Positions 32,395 through 44,700 of a stretch of DNA of 64,000 bases are shown here, piece after piece (the first letter of the stretch is position 1; every line of letters begins with the position of its first letter). The translations under genes and the position numbers were made by a program. The stretch lies in the NCBI RefSeq assembly GCF_943734655.1, contig NC_071354.1, positions 10,820,001 to 10,884,000 on the forward strand. The letters run 5' to 3'. The DNA is from Sabethes cyaneus. Taxonomy: Eukaryota > Arthropoda > Insecta > Diptera > Culicidae. The notes beneath the pieces are model-generated. The model saw nothing but the letters and a program-made list of their open reading frames with translations, was not told the DNA's origin and searched no databases.

Positions 32395-33870
32395 AAAACC
32401 AGTTTGGATTTCAACCTCACTCGAACACCACAAGTGCTGTAGTCAGCCTAGTCAATGAGATTCAGACAAGCGTGGATCAGAAGAAAATATGTTCGGCAAT
32501 TTTCATCGATGTATCTAAAGCATTTGACTGTGTCCCACATGATATGTTGCTACTCAAATTATACAAATATGGCATAAGAGGAAATGCTTATGGTTTAATT
32601 CAGTCATTCTTAAATGATAGGAAACAAATAGTTCAGATAGACACTCACAGATAGTCATGAATGTAAGATTCAGTATGGGGTACCACACGGATCCACATTA
32701 GGACCCCTTTTGTTTATCATCTACGTTAATGACATATTCAAAGTGACTTTAAAGGGTACGCTGAGAATGTATGCAGATGATTCAGTCATTGTATACAGTG
32801 CTGACAATATGGAGCAATTATTTGGTGATATGCAGCATGACTTAAAACTGATATATGAGTGGTTTTTTAATAATAGTTTAACCATAAATGCTGCAAAATC
32901 AAAGTACATGATATTCTCAAGCACGGATCGTTACAGTTCTATCAGCCACAATCTTTTTTTGGGAAATAGTCAGCTAGACAGGGTCCAAACCCATGCCTAT
33001 TTAGGACTACTGATTTAACAAAATATGAAATGGAATAGTCATGTAGATAATATTCACTCAAATATAGCTAAATTCCTTGGCATGCTTAGAAGAATTAGTT
33101 TCATGGTACCTTCTAAAGAAAGAAAGTGTCTGTACTATGCGCGTATAAGAGGTCACTCACAGATAACTTATTTAAACATAATCTGGCAAAATGCTACTGC
33201 TTACGCCATTAACAAAATAGCACTAAACAAGTTTATGAGGATTATTTTCTGGGAACAATATAACGATCCAAATACAAGAACAGCTAATTTGTTTGTGAAT
33301 AATTACGTGCTGAATTTCAACCAAATTAAGTTTTATGAAGCTGTTTTATTTGTATACAAAATGAAAAACAACCTTATTAAGCACGACATAAATTTACAAA
33401 GGAATCGTGATTTGCACAGATACGAAACACGCGCAACAGATGAATTACGATTTACGGCCCCAAGAACAAACTATTTACGATTGGGTTGCATATATAGCGC
33501 AACGATTAAATTCAACAGCTTACCATCACATATCTCAAATATAGTCCCTCTTTATAAATACAAAAAGCTTTAAAAGCATATGTTTTGAGCATGTAGTTTG
33601 GATTAGATAAAGAATTATAATTTTGAATGCAACTTTGTCGTGATAAGAAGACCTCAATACCAATCAGTAGTGACTGTCGGAGGTCTACCGTGTGTAATTA
33701 AAATTGTATATAATAGGGGAAAATTAAAAATCATAAATTGTAAACTCTAAAATTTGTAAAATAGGTTAAGACAATTGTAACAATTTTATTTAGGGGTTTT
33801 TATGCCTGAGTTGGAAATATGATTAAAATATTTGACTTTTCCCCTTACCGGAAAATAAACAAACAAAAAA
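32395..33870 (+). pseudogene. CR1/jockey-superfamily retrotransposon relic, RT to 3' end
   Basis: In order: FGFQPHSNTTSAVVSLVNEI, then CSAIFIDVSKAFDCVPHDML (motif A), GVPHGSTLGPLLFIIYVNDI (motif B), LRMYADDSVIVYSAD (intact YADD catalytic box), SLTINAAKSKYMIFS and HAYLGLLI, then a stop. A second frame continues MKWNSHVDNIHSNIAKFLGM and YLRLGCIYSATIKFNSLPSH to a stop at 33571. The tail after the coding part is AT-rich and ends in an A-rich run near 33865. At least two in-frame breaks (about 32652 and 33016) disable it. The endonuclease half is absent. The SKAFDxVxH and final LxxH features fit CR1-like groups, but a phylogeny would be needed. Confidence 0.85.
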
Positions 33871-34010
33871 AAGAAACATGGCTTCGGGGAAAACGCGTTC
33901 AAAGTTTCGTACAGCAATGGACTTCCCTTGAGGAGACTCCACAATATTTGCCGTAAGTTTTCAACGAGATTAGATAGAAAAAAATCCTTTTGGCATAACA
34001 TTTCTGAAGG

Positions 34011-35296
34011 TAGGGTAAGGAACGAGTTAAGCAGTGTCACCTATTTTAATCAGTTGAACATAAATGAGCCGAAAATGCACTTTTTTATTCATATTTTCAA
34101 AATCTTTTGATAGGATCATCTTCACAAATCACTTAACCAAACATTTGATTCACACAAACACTATTTATTGGGTTTCCGACAAGAAATATGATGAATTAAA
34201 AATTGTTGTTCAAAAACGTACATTTTTCAGCTGCTGAAGGCAATCGCCACCTCGCTACTAACGAATCCATCACATTTTCAGCACTGATTACAACCACTCT
34301 AAAAGTCAAGCACTCAATTGTCACATACCATATTATTCACGCTCTTTTTTCTATTATCTAAGGCTTTGTCACTAGCCGAAAGTTTTATTATTTTCTAACA
34401 AAACTGAAAACAAATTCTGAATTGACGGAACCTGTTCACCACTAGCAGCAGCTGCAGCACAACTGATGAACTATCGTGTTGCCAAGACACTGTTTCGGTT
34501 CTGGAAATAAGATTTTAAGTTTTAAATTAACTGAAACCTCCTATGGTGAAAACGTGGTTCAATACTTTCAAGAGAAATGTATGTTCATAATTAATTTTTC
34601 TTTATTAAAAACAACACAAAAGACAGCTTTTTCAATAATTTTCGAAGATTTTCTCAGTGATTTAATAAAGCAACGATGTGTTTCAATGTTATTTGCTTTG
34701 ACAACACTGTTCTGAGTCGGATGGTTTGTACTGCTATATGTTTACCTCTTTTGTTCTCCCACCATCCTTATGAACAGCGAGTGAGACGTCAAACTCGCAG
34801 TTTCCCATAAGAACACCAGAGAATAAAAGAGACGACGAATACCGTTTGACGAACGATGCGGTGAGTGTATGCCCCGATAAACAATTTAGACAGATGGCAT
34901 TTTACGCATCTATGCCGATACGCTATGCCGATTACGCATCAGATGCCGATTAGTAGGTCGCGGATAGGAACGCGAACTTACTGAATAGGGGGAAAAGTTC
35001 GAAGGATTTTTTAAGGGGACGTTAAAAAATTCAGATTTCAGGATTGCTTAAAAAAGCACCTTGCGGGTGAAAATGGGTTCGGTCTGTTCAAAATTAGTTC
35101 CGCCGCTCCAACTTTTAAAGCGAAAAATCAAAAGTTTAGCTCAACAATAGTGTCTTCCAATGGTAACAGCTTGAAGAACTAAAGATAGCAAGAAGATTGG
35201 TATGCTGATATCCCCCACTTAGTCAACCCATCGCTTGTAATAAGGTAAAACAATCAGTGACCCGCTTAGACTGTTTAAAACTAGTTCTTTACCCTA
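34011..35296 (+). mobile_element. 1.3-kb TIR element, copy 1
   Basis: The ends are inverted: left TAGGGTAAGGAACGAGTTAA and, reversed, right TAGGGTAAAGAACTAGTTTT. Both are flanked by TA, as in Tc1/mariner-type insertion. The copy at 58696-60004 aligns along the whole length, with small indels. The longest frames (about 80 codons) are not shared between copies and have no domain, so it is taken as non-autonomous. Internal landmarks include AACGCGAACTTACTGAATAG and CCCCACTTAGTCAACCC. Confidence 0.9.
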
Positions 35297-35362
35297 TAAG
35301 CGTCTCGAAAATGCAAAAAAATAAAATTCGATTTTTCCGACTTTCCATAATAGGGCCCCCCT
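35297..35362 (-). repeat. Fragment of GGGGxxCCCTA-ended repeat
   Basis: The reverse complement resembles the start of the repeat at 31833. It is wedged between the TIR element and the RTE relic. Confidence 0.35.
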
Positions 35363-36105
35363 TAAACATCGCCTTGGAAGGTACAACACGAAGAGCACAC
35401 GTGGAACGGAATGGAACAATCATAACGAAATCTCACATGCTTCTTGGCTTTGCGGATGACGTCGATATCACCGGAATCAAGCGCCTTTTAAAAGGGAAGC
35501 GGCGAGATTGGAGCTTACCATTAACACCGCTAAAACGAAGTACATGATTGCTGGCAGGGAACGTGGGAGACCAAGTGGTGTTGGTACCGAGGTGGAACTG
35601 GATGGGGAACGGATTACGTAGCCAGCTGAAGTCGCGTAGTTTGCAAATTCGCACAAAACTTGCGCTCTACAGAACACTAATCCTCCCGGTGGCTCTATAC
35701 GTATACGAATCATGGACGCTAAAGGATGCTGATCGACGAGTGCTCGCGGTTTTTGAGCGTAAAATTCTGCGATCTATACTTGGTGGCAAAATGGAAAATG
35801 GAGTGTGGCGCAGACGTATGAATCACGAGCTGTACCAAGTGTACAAATATGCTGTTATAGTGAAGGTAGTGCAATGTGGCAGGCTGGACACGTGGCCAGA
35901 ATGCCCGACGAAAGAGTAGCCAAAACTATTTTCAGTAGAGAACCAGGAAGAGGCCGTAGACTCCGAGGCAGACCCCGCACCCGATGGGTGTGTGCTGTCG
36001 AAGACGATGCACGTTCAGCTGGTGTTCATGGGGATTGGAGGACCATAATTCGTTCGGCGCAGGATCGGTAACAGACCGTTGCCACTAATGTAAAATAAGT
36101 ATGTA
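35363..36105 (+). pseudogene. RTE-type element relic, end of RT and C-terminal domain
   Basis: Across frames: LNIALEGTTRRAHVERNGTI, then GFADDVDITGI (FADD box intact), TKYMIAGRERGRPSGVG, then QIRTKLALYRTLILPVALYV, WTLKDADRRVLAVFERKILR, then GHVARMPDERVAKTIFSREP, then RGRPRTRWVCAVEDDARSAG and a stop at 36071. It is the only copy here that shows the full C-terminal part after the RT. It ends with an A-rich AAAAAAATAAACC run near 36110. Two or three frameshifts disable it. Confidence 0.9.
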
Positions 36106-37320
36106 CTTAAAAAAATAAACCATTTCGAAAGGGAAAGGTTCTGTTTAGAAAGTCTTGAGATTGAATATATCAGCATTTTATGTTAAAACCATAAAATGAA
36201 AAATTGCAGTGTTTTTCTGTTGACAAAACAAAGGAAACAAATCTTATAATCGTCTGCCAGCTGCAGTGCAAATAACGTTTAAAACACACTCATATCGCTC
36301 GCACAAACTCTGAACGCAACAAAATGTTCCTTTTGAAGTTTTCACTTTGCGATAAGTTGAGCAGGAGATAAGCGGCAGTAGGAACCCGGTATCGTCGTTG
36401 TTGTTTGCCATTGCACTTAGCACGAATCATTCGTTTGTTTGCATCCGCACGTGTGTGTCCGTGTGTGGTGGCAAAAAGCGTTAGATTTTGCTTCAAATCT
36501 TTAGCAAATGTTTTCATGACCGTGTCAAGTTCAAGCTTCTTGTTTGGCCCTTTCGATCCTCTGTTTGGGTTGTGCAATCTTTTCAACTTCGTTGGAATTT
36601 TTGTGTTACTGATTTCACTGATTTCGAATCGAAAAATTGAATCAGTCAGTCGAATAATTCGATTCTCCAATCTCACAATCAGTCTTTTTCTGCGAGTCAA
36701 ATTGAATTGCCGACTTCCATATGGGAACTGCTAGCAAACCATCAATTTCATTGAGCATTCAAAAGCCAATAAATGCACAGCTTGAAATCACTTCACTTAA
36801 CTGTCTCATGGTAATAATACCTTAAATAGATGAGAATAAACTTCTAAATAGCAATAAGCTTGGTTTTATTATGTTTCCTTTGCATTTAACTTCTAGTCTT
36901 TTGTACCTGGCAATCGTATTGCCGCTCGCAGCCTTCTACGCTCCGTCGCAAACAAAGCCAAAAGCCGGTTGCTTTGGTTCCCATCCAGAATAAATAACCT
37001 GAAAACCATTTTGTGGAAGGAAAATAAAGAGCGCGTGTGTGCTTAAACAGCATGAACCGATTGGTTTCTTTTACGACTTTTTAATCACCCAATGTTGGAT
37101 TTTGTTTTGATTCGATAGATATCGATTTTTCTTTCCGGAGAGAATAACAATGTTTGCGGCCCGACAAGCTATATAGCTTTGGTTCCGCAGACCTTTTTTG
37201 TTCGCTCTCGCTCCCGCATTTATTTTTTGTTTCTCTCGTCCAATAGAAAAAAGTCGAAAATTGAATTCTGCCGGGCACAAAAGACTCCTCCGGTTCTTTG
37301 GAGAATGCGATTCGACGCAC
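36106..37320. other. Non-repetitive sequence, no recognised gene
   Basis: A 136-codon minus frame at 36290-36700 and overlapping plus frames have no domain signature. The sequence is not similar to the repeats elsewhere in the window. Confidence 0.35.
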
Positions 37321-37352
37321 GTATATAAATACAACACGGACACGCAGTCCCA
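37321..37352 (+). promoter_or_regulatory. Candidate TATA core promoter
   Basis: GTATATAAATAC at 37321 is a good TATA element. CGCAGTCCC follows about 22 bp downstream as a weak initiator. The spacing is slightly short for insects. Downstream sequence changes to GC-rich, as a first exon might. Confidence 0.25.
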
Positions 37353-37667
37353 CCGGTCGACCGAAAACAAGCTCCGTTGAACATGAATTTTAAACGCACC
37401 CCCAGCTGTGCGAAGTGGCTTTTGTGAGACCGGCCGGCCAACAGGCAGGCACCAGCCAACGCCAACGCCAACGCGCGCGCCCCTTCACCGTTGCGACGGG
37501 GCTTGGGACGATCCTGAAATTATCTACGCGCACCTCTCTGCTCTGCGCCTACGGACACCTACGGACGACGGTTCGGTTCCGTGCGAGCATGAGAGCGTAG
37601 CCTAATGACCCCGACGAAGAACCGAATCGGACAAAATGGACCCAGCGGACGGGCCGGCAGCCCGGGG
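37353..37667 (+). other. Candidate non-coding or short-coding first exon
   Basis: A GC-rich block follows the TATA element and ends at a plausible splice donor (GG|GTGAGA at 37668). Near its end an ATG lies in strong insect context, GGACAAAATGG (ATG at 37636), giving MDPADGPAARG before the donor. The next stretch, 37668-37751, is AT-rich, 84 nt long, and ends TTACCCTTCACTTGCAG, a good acceptor. Joining them extends the frame only to 20 residues before a stop. If real, the transcript is non-coding or the frame used is different. This is sequence-pattern inference only. Confidence 0.25.
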
Positions 37668-37751
37668 GTGAGAGGAAATTTAATTTTCTATACACCACCC
37701 ATGTATGAAAAAGTGCTTCATTCATAATTATAAATTACCCTTCACTTGCAG

Positions 37752-39479
37752 ATTGTACCACGCACCGCAGTGCGCGCCATGAGTTATGAACGATGGGTTC
37801 ATTGTTTCACATAAGCCGAACAGTCACCAGGCGACCGGTTTGACTGTATGTACTACATACACTTCTTTCTGTCTTGTGGGTAATCAAACTGTTGCCTCTG
37901 GGATATCATTCCGTGGGTGTCTCTTCATTCGCTGCAAACCGGAACGCAGAGTTCTCCCCGGCAAATTCCACGTACATTTGCAGATTTAGTTAGCAAAAAT
38001 AGTTCCTAACAAAACGAAACATTCTTAATCTCTAATCCGCCCGCAAACTCCACCCGGAATCGGGCCCCACCCCCTTGCCTGGCGGAGCAAAATGACGGGG
38101 ACGCAATTAAACTAATGCCCCCATAAAAACCAACTTATGCTTCCAATCTCGAAAACGAGCACCAGGCCACCTACCATAAAACAATACAGCGAAAGATAAA
38201 TTTAACGATCAAAAACCATCGCAGGCTGGCCCGCAAAAAGTTCCATTAAATTTACGGCTTGTTAGAGTGCATGTCCCTGCCGGGCCAGTCAGTCACTCGC
38301 TTGGTGCAAATGTTCTCACCGCGCCGCACCGCACCGCCAACCGAGCGGCAAAAATCGTGACAGTACCTCGTCACCATCAAACATCATGACACAGAAAAAC
38401 AAACAAAGCGAGAAATACAGCTTCATTAACAAATCAACATACACACACCCAAGCGATCCACCGAACCGACGACGGTTGAACGAGCACCGATTATCGTTGT
38501 GTGTCATAATTTTGCCAACACCTTTCCAACCAACCAACCAACCACCCACCTAACCCACCCCCATCGGACTGGGACACTGATCTGCCTCGACTCAACTCCA
38601 GCTGCTGAGCAACAATTCTAGGCAAAATCCTAAAAGAACCGCACACCATATGGCTCCGCGCGAACAACCCGAACGGAACCCTCGAACGCAGGGCAGGGGG
38701 TTCGCAGATGGATTAAGCATGAATCATAAAAAAACTAACAACAATTTAACGATTTGCGATCGGTTGGCAGTGGTTCGATGCTAGGCGCTCAACCACGGGC
38801 GCCCATCTATTATGGAAATGGAATACCAACCAACCCAGTTCTATCAGTACCACTGAACAGCCACGAGACACTACTCCGGCGGTGGCCGGAGTAGTTAAAA
38901 TTGGTTTATCTCGTGGGTATTTTATGTATTGTTTGATTTCGTTTTTTTTTTTTCTCTCTCCTGTAAGTCCTTCCGTTCGGCATGTACGCGAATCGACAGC
39001 TAACTAACTAACTAATGCGACAACTACATTGTGACTTGATTGCAGTTCAATTTAGGTCGGCTTTGTTTGGTTAGTCTTATTCCAACAACGTGGTGATTGA
39101 CTGAAAATTGTGTTTCTCATGAATAGTGAATATGGAAGACTTGTGTTTAATTTGTCATGTAAAAATATGGCTATACAGCTTAAACGTGAGCTCATCTAAT
39201 TTAACAAGAACTGCCTATATTTTCTTTTATTAAATTCGAGTTCGTACGAGTTCTATACTCCTTTTCATTCTCTCACTTTACATTTTTCTCTCGCCTTCCC
39301 TTTTTACTTTCTTTATTCTCCCTTTTTTCTCTATCTAAACTTTTTAATTTTATGACTTCAAGTATTTTCAACTTTGCGATGAGTAAATTAAGTTCATTCC
39401 AAGTACAATTTGAAGTCCGATCCCAGGTCCTATTTTACATCCTTGCAAGTTCAACTTTGGATTTGGACAAAACCAATTT
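37752..39479. other. Island without a recognised gene
   Basis: The stretch contains AT-rich blocks with motifs like GATAAATTTAACGATC (38193) and CCAACCAACCAACC runs (38524). It has no frame with a domain. A perfect short inverted pair, TACTCCGGC/GCCGGAGTA, occurs at 38872-38894. It may be regulatory host DNA. Confidence 0.35.
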
Positions 39480-40670
39480 GGATTACCTACGAATGGCCGA
39501 AAAACAAATGGTCGAAATAACAAATGGCATAATATATCTAATGGCCGAATCACAAAAGGCCGAAACACGAATGGCCGAACTTCATATTTGGCCGAAAATA
39601 TTCACGGCCTTCAACCTGCACAAACGTTGGGTACACGCTGTCCTTACTCGCTGCCGCTCGTTCGGACTTAACTAAAGGATAATCCCTACTAGTCATTAAA
39701 CCTAGGAAAATGCATGTACCTAAATAGTAGTGGTTTCTGCGGGGGGCTGCCCCCCCCTGCGCTTTCGACGGCGGGTCACCGGTGTACACTCGCGACCTCC
39801 GGTCTATAGGTCTCGCATTTCCGCTTAGGGAAAGAAAGAACTTTCAATCATCTTTACCCTATAGTAAATAGTTGTGTTGCTTATTTTGTTCTTTGTTTGA
39901 TTAAAGTAATTAGTTAACTGTTTGCCAATTCATGTTTTTTATTGAATAGAGTAGATGTACCAGTAATAGTGGAAACTCGAATCATTTCATAATTTTGGCG
40001 GATTTTAGAATAATTCCAAGAGAATTTCAATTTTCTATTGTTAAATACATATTTGTTAACAGTTTTATCTAAGGTACATGTAGTTAAAATTTAGAATACT
40101 GGTACAGAAATGATAAATTCCTTTTGAACAGACCAATAGGGTGCAATTGGCTAAGAAATTCGCAATGATTCATTTTAACAACATTTTAACAAGCCTACGC
40201 TTCTATCCACCTGGTTCCATGCTCACTGCAAGCGTTACTAAGGGCGGTAAAGAAATTCCACTATTAAAGGCAAATTTACCACTATTAGAAGAACATTGCC
40301 ACTACTTTAGGAGCACTGTCTAATGACTAATGTCAGGAAAAGTAATATTTTAAATATACCTATTAACCAACAGAGTCGTATAATTTTTGTATTTATTTAA
40401 AGCCAACATTATGGTGCACCATATTATCATATAGTTCAATTGGAAACTGGTAAATTGAACATTCTAATTGTCTTTAAATACTATCCCCTGACATAACTCC
40501 TCCATTACTGGAGCATCTACCCTAGTTATTTAAACATTCCGAAAAAATTCGGCCTTTCGTGATTCGGCAACTCGTGATTCTGCCTTTCATGATTCGGCCT
40601 TCGGTGGCTGTTGTTGAAATTCGGCCATTTGGATTTCAGCCATTCGTGATTCGGTCATTCGGTACCAGTC
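39480..40670. mobile_element. Element bounded by inverted CGAATGGCCGAAACAC arrays
   Basis: The left part (39490-39600) repeats GAATGGCCGAAxxxC about six times. The right part (40545-40660) repeats its inverse, GTGATTCGGCCxTTC, about seven times. Between them lies sequence with a GC-rich patch at 39740-39800 (GGGGGGCTGCCCCCCC) and AT-rich remainder. No transposase recognised. Inverted subterminal arrays suggest a non-autonomous DNA element, but true ends were not identified. Confidence 0.5.
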
Positions 40671-40924
40671 CGAAAATTATGTCCTATCGCATGGAAATTT
40701 TTCTGAAATATTTTTTTCTTGTTTGTCCATTACCAATCTTTAAATACAAAAATTTTCATGATAACATTATTTGCTGGTGTTCCTGGTGTTCCTTATGGCT
40801 GAAAAACTTGGTTTTCCTGAATATTTACCTAATTCAAAAATTCATATCTTAAGAACCACTGTACGAGCAAAGAGTTAGTAAATTTTCTTAGCTTATTCAT
40901 AGATGGGCCACGCGAAGTGTCCGA
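40671..40924 (+). repeat. Dispersed repeat shared with 62270-62960
   Basis: The segments GGAAATTTTTCTGAAATATT, TTACCAATCTTTAAATAC and GGCTGAAAAACTTGGTTTTC reappear with changes at 62287-62340 and 62878-62905. ATTCATAGATGGG near 40899 matches ATTCACAGATGGG at 62951. The family is unnamed. Confidence 0.5.
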
Positions 40925-41170
40925 GACCCGTGAATCGCCCTTCACGAATTTGAACCAAATTTTGCCAGATTGTTCGTCTTCAGTCAGGAAGTAAAATCCA
41001 AAATTTGGTGCTGATCGGACATTCCCTCGATTAATGGGAGCACCTCCATTTTTAAGGAAAATACTCGTTTTTGCCAAAACCTCTTATTTTTTTTGTTTAC
41101 ATCTCGGGAAATATTAGGTTTAGTAAGACACTATTTTCACATTTTCAAAGGAAATTACCCAATGAACAAC

Positions 41171-41600
41171 TTTTTCTTGAAGCAGTGATTCTCTACGCAA
41201 TGCAAAAATACTTTGACATATCGGAAAAGCATTTATACAGTATATAACAAAGGTTCTCTTAACAGTGTTGCCAGCTTTTCAGTTTTTCGTTTGATTTATA
41301 GCGCCAGATGAGGCAATATTACTTCAAAGAGGCGTAAAATGTACGTTAGTTGTTTGATCATAGCTTTGTAAACTATTTTTAATCTCGCTAGTAGACAAGA
41401 GCTCTTAACTTCCTTATTTATTGCGTTTGTTGTTGCTAGAAGCGCTTAATATTCCCTTAATTAATATAACTAATCATGCGGTAAACTAAAAACTTGGCAA
41501 CACTGTTAAGAAAAACTTCGTTATATACTGTATAAATGCTCTCTCGATCTGCCAAAGTATTTTTACATTGCGTAGAGAATCACTGCTTCAAGAAAAAAGT
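41171..41600. mobile_element. 430-bp MITE with about 120-bp inverted termini
   Basis: The left end, TTTTTCTTGAAGCAGTGATT, and the right end, AATCACTGCTTCAAGAAAAA, are inverted. The similarity continues inward through CTCTACGCAATG, AAATACTTTG, CAGTATATAAC and AACAGTGTTGCCA. The interior is AT-rich without a frame of note. It abuts the 3' end of the retrotransposon. Confidence 0.85.
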
Positions 41601-41732
41601 GTTTTGCTCTTTTTTTTGTTTATAGGAGACTAGACCACTGCGACCAGCATTTAGATCTATTGTGGTATCCTCCATCCTTAATCTATGTGCACTGCCTGAC
41701 ATACCACCAGTAATCCGAGCAGTTGTCAGTAC

Positions 41733-44700
41733 TCAGTATGCACAGTTGTCCCAATTAGGCACAACACTTCTTATGAAGTTGATTACCTTGTTGGGACTTT
41801 CAGTCCAAATATTCAGAGGCTCCAATGTTCCTTTTCCGAGGACTCTTAATCTGCGTTGTATTAACGCACCACACTCGCACAGTAGATGTGCTCGTGCTGA
41901 TGTTTCAGTGTCGTATCCGCAAAAGCGGCATGAATCTTCACTGAGAATGCCCATCTTCGTGAGATGGTATTTACTCGGGCAGTGTCCTGTAAGCAAACCT
42001 GTCATTATGCTTAGTTCTTTTCTATTTAAGCTAAGCAGCTCCAGGCTTTTCTTACCACTAGGTATAATAAACATCTTCGACTGCCGCAGTCCAGTTGCGG
42101 CAAGCCAGTTCTCTTTTATAGTAATGTTTTCCCACTGTTTGAATTCCATTTTCAGGGCACTTGGTGAGACCCCGCAAAATGGTTCTGGACCAATAAAGTT
42201 AGTGGATGAACCTTGTCTTGCTAATATGTCAGCTTTCTCGTTTCCTTCTACCCCGCAGTGTCCTGGAACCCAGTACAAATTTATTTGGTTCATTTCAGCC
42301 AGCTGTCGAAAAGAACGGGCACATTCCCATACTAATTTGGAACGACATGTGGGTGAACTTAGAGCGTTCAATGCTGCCTGGCTATCTGAGAAAATGCAGA
42401 TATTTGCATAGCTATATTGCCTACGTAGACAGATGTATGAGCACTCTAAAATCGCATATATTTCCGCTTGGAACACTGTCGGCCAGTGACCCATAGCTAT
42501 TGATCTGTTTATTCCTGGTCCAGTAATACCGGCTCCAGTACACCGGTCCATTTTTGAGCCGTCGGTATAGAAAATTACTGAGCCTGGACGCACAGGAGGG
42601 CCACCGTGTTCCCAGGTTGAGCGTTCGGGCAAGATGATTTTATAAGGAATTTCGAAGTTTGGCGTCGTGCTCATCCAGTCTTCTATTCCGGTAGTTATTT
42701 CATTCATACGGACTTCCTTCAAGATCGAAAGATGTCCTGTTAAGTTTCCCTCCAGCAAGGATTTGTTGCGGTTTAATCGCAATGCTGTTTTCTTTGCTTC
42801 TAACTGTATCACTTGATGGAGAGGGAGGAGGTGTAACATTGCCTCCAAAGCTTTTAATGGGGTGCTTCGCATGGCTCCTGTTATTGATCCACACGCAAGT
42901 CTTTGCAATTTGTTTAGCTTTTTTTGGGTTGATGTCTCTCTCGTTTTAGACCACCAAATAAGCGAGACATAAGTTATCCTCGGCTTCACTATTGTTAAGT
43001 AAACCCAGTGGACCATACTAGGTCTAAGCCCCCAAGTTTTTCCGATTGCTTTATTGCACAACCAAATAGCACAGGTTGTTTTATTTATAACTTGTTCTAC
43101 GTGGGCGTTCCAGCTTAGCTTTTTATCTAGTATGACACCTAAGTATTTCACTTCATTGGATAATTGTATTTCGATTCCATCCAGCAAGAGTTTCTGAATA
43201 GTATATTTCCTCTTACGGGTGAACGGAACTATAATTGTCTGAGGGATTTACATTTAGCCCCTCTTTTTTACACCATGCCAGTGTGGGATTTAATGCTGAT
43301 TGCATTCTATTTGAAATGACATCGTCGTATTTACCTCTCACGAGAATCGCAATGTCATCCCACTACCTCAAAGCCTTTTTCGGTTAATGTTTTCAGTAAA
43401 TCGTCCACAACTAGTGACCACAATAGAGGAGAAAGAACTCCACCTTGAGGACAGCCTTTTGTTGTTTTCATCGATTGAGTTGCATTCCCAAGCGAGGAAG
43501 TAATCTCACGATTTACTAGCATTGCCTTTATCCATTTTGTTGTGTAGATGTCAATCCCATGTTTACTCATAGCCTCTTGCATTGATCTATGAGAAGCGTT
43601 GTCAAATGCTCCCTCTATATCAAGGAAGGCTACCAGTGAGATTTCTTTTGAGTCTATAGAATTCTCGAGCTTGCCAACTAACATGTTTAATGCATATACT
43701 GTAGATTTATTGCTCTGAAAAGCGAATTGAAATTTACTTAATGGAACTTTCTCTAAATATATTGCTTTAATGTAATTGTCGACAATTTTCTCCATAGTTT
43801 TTAAGAATATGGAAGTCAGACTGATTGGCCTAAACGATTTCGGGAGTGGTTTATCACGCTTTCCAGCTTTCGGTATGAATATTACCCTTGTTTGTCTCCA
43901 AACGGTTGGTACATGATTTAATATAAAACTGGCCCTAAAAATTTCTTTCAGTAAGGGGATAGTTAACTTCTTGCTCTTCTGCAGCATTACTGGCAATATC
44001 CCATCAGTACCAGGTGCTTTGAACGGTTCGAAGGAGTCGGTTGCCCATTCTATTTTGGACTCAGTAAAAATGGCCTTGGCTATTTCATGAGCTTCTAGTT
44101 CAGCTTCATTCGTTCCTGGCTCTGACTCGTCTAGATTTAGCATTTGATTGTTGTTGATGGGGAAAGATCCTGGGAAGTGTTTCTCCATCATCAGGCTCAA
44201 TGTTTCTTTGGAATCACTAGTAAAGGTACCGTCTTCTTTTTTCAAGTTACCCAGTTCATTATTATGGTCTTTCGAAAGCGCTTTTTGTAGTCTAGCAACT
44301 GCAGGAGTGCTTTCAACCTGTTCACACATCATCCTCCAGCTCTTCCTACGTGATTTCCTAAGTTCTATGTTGTATTTAGATAGGGCTCTTTTATATTCAT
44401 CCCAATTTCCCGTTAGTTTTGCCTTATTGAACAGTTTTCTTGAGGACTTACGAAGTTCCTCAAGAGCCTCGTTCCACCAAGGCGCTTCTTTGTTAGATGT
44501 TCGCGTTTTAATTGGACAGCTTTTATTGTATGCTTCCAAGAGTTTGGAAATAGTATTCTTTGAGGCAAGTTCTAGCTCTGCCCTGTTTTGGATTTTTGCT
44601 TCAAAGAATACTGCTTCATTTAGCAAATTAGAAAGGTATAGATCCCAGTTGGTATTTTTGGGATTTCTATATCTTGTTGTCAGCATTTCTCCAGCTGTAT

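Noticed and set aside
41662..42411. 249-codon plus-strand frame
   Set aside because: It is antisense to the RNase H and C-terminal part of the Loa-like ORF2, which is clearly the real coding strand.
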